The notes beneath the pieces were generated by a model. The model was given only the letters and a program-made list of their open reading frames with translations. It searched no databases and was not told the origin of the DNA. A stretch of DNA of 64,000 nt from Spizellomyces punctatus DAOM BR117 (Eukaryota; Chytridiomycota; Chytridiomycetes; Spizellomycetales; Spizellomycetaceae): NCBI RefSeq assembly GCF_000182565.1, contig NW_015971537.1, forward strand, positions 2,019,299 to 2,083,298, read 5' to 3'. A program made the position numbers and the translations under genes. Every line of letters begins with the position of its first letter. The first letter of the stretch is position 1. This document shows positions 58,418 to 64,000 of this stretch, piece by piece.

Positions 58418-61400
58418 TTACTCGCGAGGCCTTCGCTTCCCTTCAACCCAATCTCCTTGCTCGTTCTTTGACAACTTGCCAAGCATAAATTTAACACCGC
58501 AGGCATTACACAGTGTCTTTGGGCCGTCCGGTCCTCGTCTCCACATTGGGGTGACATCGCTATCGCAACGTAAGCAACGTCGCTTGTGATCTGTTTCTGC
58601 GTGGCGACGAAATGCGCCCCCGGTTGGATGTGAAGATGGAGCTGGGGTTGCAGGTGCTGAGTGAGATACAACCTTCCGAGCACGTCCAGCCATGGGCTTT
58701 GGAGTCTGTAGAGAGGAAGTTGGCGTTCGCTTGGAAGGGGATGTGGTGTGCTTGAGGTCTGTGTATGGTCCTGATTGGAGTCGCGTGGCGATACGGGCAG
58801 ATAGGCGGGTTGATGGATCAGTAAGATGAACGGGTCCGCTAGAGGGTGTTCGCGCTCTGCTAACAGGAGTCGAGCCAGGCGAACTGGGGCTTCTGCTCGG
58901 TGCTCGAGTGTTCGGGGCGCTAGCGGCAATCTCCCGCCACACATTGGTCCCCTCAGCGGTGTCCAGGGATGCAAGGTGGGAGGTCAAGGCCGCAGAGGCC
59001 GACGTCAGGACGCCACCTACGGACAGTTCCTTCTCCGTGTTCAACGTCGAAGTCACGGACGGCTTCGTATGTCCTGACGACTCTTGATCAACCGTGAAAA
59101 CTGCATCAGGCCCGCGTACACCTATCTCGTCCTCCTCCACTTGCTTAGCTTCGGACTCATGCATTGTAGCCATCCAAGTAGGTCGCCTTGCCTGCAAGGA
59201 CTGGTTCCCATCCATGGTTGTATCTTCAACGGCTTTCAAAGGCAAGTGAGTAATGTCCATGTGGGTGTTGACTGCAACATCATTCAGCTCTCCAGAGTGT
59301 TCCACATCGACATGCTCTTCCTTTAGGGTGCTAGACTTTGCATTCGGGATCTCTGGCTGGTTTTCGATTTCTAGTCGCCCATCTTCCTGTTGAGGCTTCT
59401 TGGCTGGTGCTCTTTCCGCAGTTTTACTGGCAGCTTCACTGCGGCGCCTTGGTGCCGCCGGTTTCTTCTTCGGAGCATCGACGATAGGCCCGTATATGGA
59501 AGTAGCTAACTCTTTACCTTTCTGGATATCTTTATAATGTACTGGAGTCAATCCCGGAAGGGCTAAGTGGGTCATCTACATGGTATCATGAATTAGCTGA
59601 AGATAGGCCATGCCAAAAGATTCAGGCTCACCTTATTCTGCAGCTTCCTCACAGCTTGCGCCTTTTCGTACATCGCCTCTTTTATGCAGTCAGCCAGTCG
59701 TAATGAAGTGTTCTGAACCCCAATCACAACCCCCTGCTGGGGTTGCTTTCTTCCACCTCGATATGGCGGTAGATAAAATGCTATGCTGAGCTAGATGAAT
59801 GATCGACCTCGTTATATTGATGATGTTAAAATGCCCTGCTACCCTCTTTGCTTACCTCGTGGACTTCCTCTGTCTCAGACAACTTCGTTGTCGCGACGAC
59901 TTCTGCCATTCCATCGGCGGGTAACAGAAATCGCACACCAGGGTTCTCCACAAACTCGAATATAACTAAAGGACGTACTCGACGCCGCGGCCGGTGCCTT
60001 TTGGCTTTGCCTATTTCACCAGTGATTGAATCTTTCTCACCGATACGAATCCCGCCATGCTCTTTAGGAAACATGCCCTCAGTCCCAACGTCATTCAGTT
60101 TTTTTGGTCGTTTTGCTTTCATCTTTTCCGCGGCTTGTTGTTGAATCCTTTGGATACTGGTGGCCTTATCAAAACCACGATCGGCGTTGAGCGCGACAGA
60201 AAGATTTCCCGAGGTGGACATCACCAACCGTACATTGAAATCGGTAGAGCTTCCCTGCGGAACGGTTAGACTAGAAGCAGAGCCTCCGTGGGCGGTTTTC
60301 TGCCTTTTAGCAGATGGGTCGCCTTTTTCCTCATTCTGAGCTCTCTGCGCGACGTTCTGAAGATAATGCTGCAACATCTCTGTTGGGGGAGTACCCGGCC
60401 CGTTCCATTCAAATTTATACCTGTGGTTTCCAACACGAGGCAGATCCATTTGAACTGGACCGCTTGGCGCTGTCGATCGTTGATTGGTGGCCAATATCGA
60501 GGACGAGGGTGTAGTTGCCGATGTCCCTTGCCACGATGTAGGCGCGCCTGCAGGATGCGTGGCTGCGGAGCTGTTCCCCGGAGGTGCGTTCAACGTTTGG
60601 CTGATTTCTCCAGGTTTGCCATCATGGTTCGCGCTGCCAACGTCTGGTTTGCTAGACATGGCAGTAGATGTTTCGCCGCTTTGATTCCCGCCTCTAGCAG
60701 ATTGAATACTCGTTCCAGATGCTATGCCAGGTAGGACAGGGATGGCGTCCCCTTTGCGTTTCTCCCTTACCATATGGAGGAAGCTGTTCATCTGTGACCA
60801 ATGCTGCAGCGTCCATTCGGTAGGTGGGCCAGATGTTGACGACGTATTTTGCAAGTCTCTCACGCTTGATGTGGTAATGAATGATTGAGAATGCGGTTTG
60901 GGGGTGCTCCCAGTTGGTGAACTGGCAGTAGCGCTGCTACTCGTGGTATCCGTGCTGCTACTCCAAAAGGGATAAGGAAAACTGAAATAGGGATTCGCGT
61001 AGAGTGACTGAGTAGTGCTAGTTTGACTTGCGGAGCCAGTCCTGTTGACGGTTCGGAGTATATCGGCTGCTGTAGTAGGCTTCATGAGCAAGAGTCAGTG
61101 TAAGTGTGGGACTCGGCTGCGAGCTGTTAAAGCAACCAACGCCACGGTTGGTTCTCGATAGTACCTTGGGAAGTCCACTCGGTGGATGTATTGTTGGCCT
61201 GATTTCATTTGAGGCGCTTGTTACGCTCATCTGAGGAGATTTTGCAAACAAATCTGGTGCCGTTACGGTGATCTGCGCGTTGCCGTTGATTGCCGGTACC
61301 GACACCCGTGGCGTTGGTGCAATTTCGGTTGCAGTTACCATCTGGTGTGCAGAAGTTGTCATAGGAACTACCGATACAGGGGGTGGAGTCTCATCTTTAT

Positions 61401-62070
61401 TTTCCGCCAGCCCTATCTTCGCTGTTTCTGGCAAACCTCCAATCGTTTCAGTTTTGACCATTGTGGTAGTATCGGGTTCTATCACTGGCCCCATTTTTTC
61501 GCCCGGCTGTGTGGCCTCCTTTTTGGCAACCAGTGACCATCTGTTGACATCGGCATCTCCGGAGCTAGTCTGGCTCCCGGATGGTACTGATGCTGAAGCT
61601 TCTCCGTTGCTCGATAGATTCACAATCCCGTTTGTATGAGAGGTTGTGGAAATAGTAGACCCTTCGACTACAGTATTGCCAAGTTTTGAGATCGCAGTAT
61701 CGACGCTATGCTCCATAATGGGGATGTCTTTCGTCATGTCAACTAGAAATGTCTCTATTCTTTCGGCATGATCTTCCCCTCTGTCCTCGCCTTCCTTGAC
61801 ATCTTTTTCAGGAGGTGTGATGCGGTAAAACTTTGTATCAATGAAAGTGTGTGGGCCGACCACTATGTCACCCGTCCCAATGTCCTCGACTAACGCTCCC
61901 TCATCAATGATGAGCGGGTCGGTTGCAAAAGGTGTTGGAGGAAATTGATAAGGACACGGCGGAAACATGGAGGTTGCCCAAAGTTTGCGAGAACGAGAGA
62001 TATCCTCAAGAAGTGAGGCAAAGGGATCAAACCTGAAAGTCAACAGAAACAGGTTTAAGCGCGAGGTCAT
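58418..62070 (-). CDS. GATA-type zinc-finger transcription factor
   Basis: Exons 62070-61165, 61079-59856, 59790-59632 and 59575-58418 total 3447 nt (1148 residues). The single GATA finger is near residues 1097-1121: [27 protein letters not shown], with C-x2-C-x18-C-x2-C spacing as in White-collar-2-type fungal fingers, followed by a basic tail. Upstream are two other ordered-looking segments: [19 protein letters not shown] and [15 protein letters not shown] near the N-terminus, and a central block [21 protein letters not shown], then [16 protein letters not shown] and [20 protein letters not shown]. The rest is Ser/Thr/Pro-rich. A possible acceptor just after the chosen start (tttcag, about 62030) means the first exon may begin further upstream. 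Target genes cannot be inferred. Confidence 0.87.
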
Positions 62071-62383
62071 TCTCTATTCGTCACAAGTGTGTGGTGCCTA
62101 TTTCACTTTCGACTGCCATTCATGCCCACACAGTTTCCGACACCCTATTCCTGTTACTCCAGTTGATAACCCGACGTGACTGGAGTTCCTACCTCGTTTC
62201 TTGCGCCTCATCTATCTGTGCTTGCTCATGTTCGACGGTAACCGTTGGGGAATTTGAGATAGTTCGGCTTCTTCGGACGCTCCGTAAAAGGTCAGGCGAG
62301 GTGGCGGTGTTTGTTCTTTTCCGCTTCAAGGTACTTGTGGACATGTTTGAAGCTATCCAGTCGACGTTGCCTTTTCATTCATG

Positions 62384-62460
62384 GTTGCTGATGGCAAGGG
62401 AAGGGCAACCTTGCGCGAGAAGCCCCGTTGCGCTGCGCATTTGGTTGTTGGCATAGCAAC
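62384..62460. promoter_or_regulatory. Two X-box-like sites in the GATA/62519 divergent promoter
   Basis: GTTGCTGATGGCAA (62384-62397) and GTTGGCATAGCAAC (62447-62460) both match the RFX X-box pattern of two imperfect inverted halves. The second lies 58 bp upstream of the start codon at 62519. The rest of the spacer from the GATA gene start (62071-62518, 448 bp) holds no recognised exon. Confidence 0.5.
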
Positions 62461-62518
62461 AGAGGTGTCCTACAGGTGAACCGACACAACAGCGAAAACA
62501 ACCTACTCATCTGCACTA

Positions 62519-63792
62519 ATGAAACCTGCAAACACACCCAGTCGAACAGAGTCCAACGCTAGTCAGACATCTTTGGAACGTGAGCTGAAGCGTATATCTC
62601 GTCTGTACATTCAGCGGCGCTTTGACGAAGCATACGGACTATGCCAGAAACAGTTCGGGTCGTTTGGCAGTGACGGCGAGCAGGCGCAATTATGGAATAT
62701 CCTGGCGGTTTTGTATTTGAGAATAGCTGCCCAACGAGAAGACAGTTCACAAAGTGAGGAGGCTGGACCGACTGACTGGGATTACATGCTCCGTCTGTAC
62801 GGCGGGGCAGTGGAAAAACTTCCTGCGGACGTTTTGTGTGCTGGGTGAGTTTGACAGTCTTGCGGAGACGTAATAGACTACAGGAAAACATGTGTTTCTC
62901 TCATCTGTAGCATGTGGTTAATATGGAATACCATGTTTTTGTAGTATACTTCTTCTGCAGAAACGACGGCTCCATTCCTCATCGAAGCAAGCCATTGAAA
63001 CATGGCTGGCTACGCTCCCTGATGATTATTTCTTGTCCTTGTCGAACGAAGCGCAGTCCGATGCGCTGCAAAACTATGAGAGAATAGTGGAGCTCTATTG
63101 TCTGCATGTTCTGCCAAGCCTGGGGGAATGGGAAAGCGCCAAAGACTTCCTGGAATGGAATGAAGTCATTGCCACTGGAAAGCGGGCGGTAGGTATTACC
63201 GATATTATGCCAGAGTACCGGAAACTTTCCCTGACATCAGAGTTCTTCTTAGCTCTATCGCAAAAAGTTGGATGAGATGGAGCGAAGACGTCGATCTGTC
63301 TCATCACGGGAGGCGTCACACTGTGCCGAAAACCAGCCAAAGTTTGAAAATGCGCCATCATCCGTACCCGCGATGCGAAAGGAATCCACGACACCAGTAT
63401 CAGGCAAACAAGGTTCCGATGAAGCGCCAAAGAGTCAAAAAGACCAACGCCTTGATACACAATCAAAGGGACAACAGTCAACAGGACAAAGTGCTCAGAG
63501 CGAGACTGGAGGGAAACCACAGGATGCACCAACGCAAAGTGCGAGCCAGAATAGAGCGAGCGCGCCCTCTCCGCAAACAACCGACTCCATTACCCGTACA
63601 CGTGCAACTATACGACATTGGTTGGCAATAACCCGTGGGGTACCAGCAGCCATACTCGCCATTCTGTTATTGCTGGCAATCTCGCGCTTCCTTCGACGAT
63701 TCAAGAATACAGCCGTAGGAAGGGCGGTATCTCTGCTAGCGGATAAGATATATACAACAGCAAAGATGGGCTTGAATATGCAAACGATATGA
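62519..63792 (+). CDS. Single-span membrane protein with helical N-terminus, PEX26-like?
   Basis: Exons 62519-62844, 62945-63188 and 63253-63792 total 1110 nt (369 residues). The N-terminal two thirds are helical: LERELKRISRLYIQRRFDEAYG, AQLWNILAVLYLRIA, GILLLQKRRLHSSSKQAIETWL and YERIVELYCLHVLPSLGEWE. A Ser/Gln-rich linker follows, then one transmembrane segment (AITRGVPAAILAILLLLAISR) with basic residues on its far side (FLRRFKN) and a short tail. Cytosolic helical repeats with one C-terminal span is the layout of PEX26/Pex15, the peroxisomal anchors of the Pex1-Pex6 ATPases, and the "YERIVELYCLHVLPSLGEW" pattern fits. Sequence identity is too low for me to be sure. The TM is not at the extreme C-terminus (about 35 residues follow). 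Confidence 0.65.
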
Positions 63793-64000
63793 AAGTCAGC
63801 AAACCCTCAATGGATATCACCTTTCATTACATCTGTAGCTGCTATATGCGAGTTATCGTATATCCGTGGTTCTTCTATCCCTCATGTATAATTGTGCATT
63901 TGTGAGCCAGACTTACACACTAACATAGAAATAGACGTTGATGAGTTTATCTATGTGGAAATTTGGCTAGTTGGGCGGCACACCTTTTCGCACCTCGTGT
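63793..64000. other. 3' flank, nothing recognised
   Basis: The last 208 bases contain no supported exon or RNA gene. Confidence 0.5.

Overview
This is a gene-dense nuclear window from a fungus. Almost every gene is split by short GT-AG introns (mostly 52-85 nt), genes sit on both strands with short spacers, and the products are typical of opisthokonts. A Tctex-type dynein light chain, a Rim15/Greatwall kinase, a RAD51D paralog, a CAP-G condensin subunit and a Rix1-type protein together suggest an early-diverging, possibly zoosporic (chytrid-like) fungus. That placement is inference. I see no mobile element, tRNA, rRNA or CRISPR, and one assembly gap (Ns, 22039-22150). Most coding models here were rebuilt by joining exons by eye. 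Where I added the exon lengths, the total is an exact multiple of three; the entries say so.

Layout. 1-13 kb: Tctex1 light chain (cut by the left edge), a four-LIM-domain protein, a 17-exon Rim15 kinase, 6-phosphogluconolactonase, mitochondrial bL21 and a ten-exon dysferlin-domain protein. 13-25 kb: ribosomal protein eL21, a CSC1/OSCA channel, RNase P subunit Pop4, a small unrecognised gene, ketopantoate hydroxymethyltransferase, ORC2 (3' end in the gap) and Coa6. 25-37 kb: a RING protein with a repeat-rich acidic tail, the spliceosome disassembly factor TFIP11, a mitochondrial membrane protein, an RluA-type pseudouridine synthase and COG6. 37-47 kb: RAD51D head-to-head with condensin CAP-G, a phosphopantetheinyl transferase, Yip1, a candidate small gene and ESCRT-I Vps37. 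47-64 kb: Rix1/PELP1, a CDGSH iron-sulfur protein, a long GRIP golgin, a 109-residue unknown, a GATA factor and a membrane protein that might be PEX26-like.

How the genes relate. There are no operons, but divergent pairs with short shared promoters are common: Orc2/Coa6, RAD51D/CAP-G, RING/TFIP11, PGL/bL21m and DysF/eL21. These promoters repeatedly carry two motifs: RFX-type X-boxes (perfect GTTGCTATAGCAAC at 10591) and CACGTG. Functional themes are genome maintenance (ORC2, RAD51D, CAP-G), Golgi/endosome traffic (COG6, Yip1, golgin, Vps37), mitochondria (bL21m, Coa6, pseudouridine synthase) and RNA processing (Pop4, TFIP11, Rix1).
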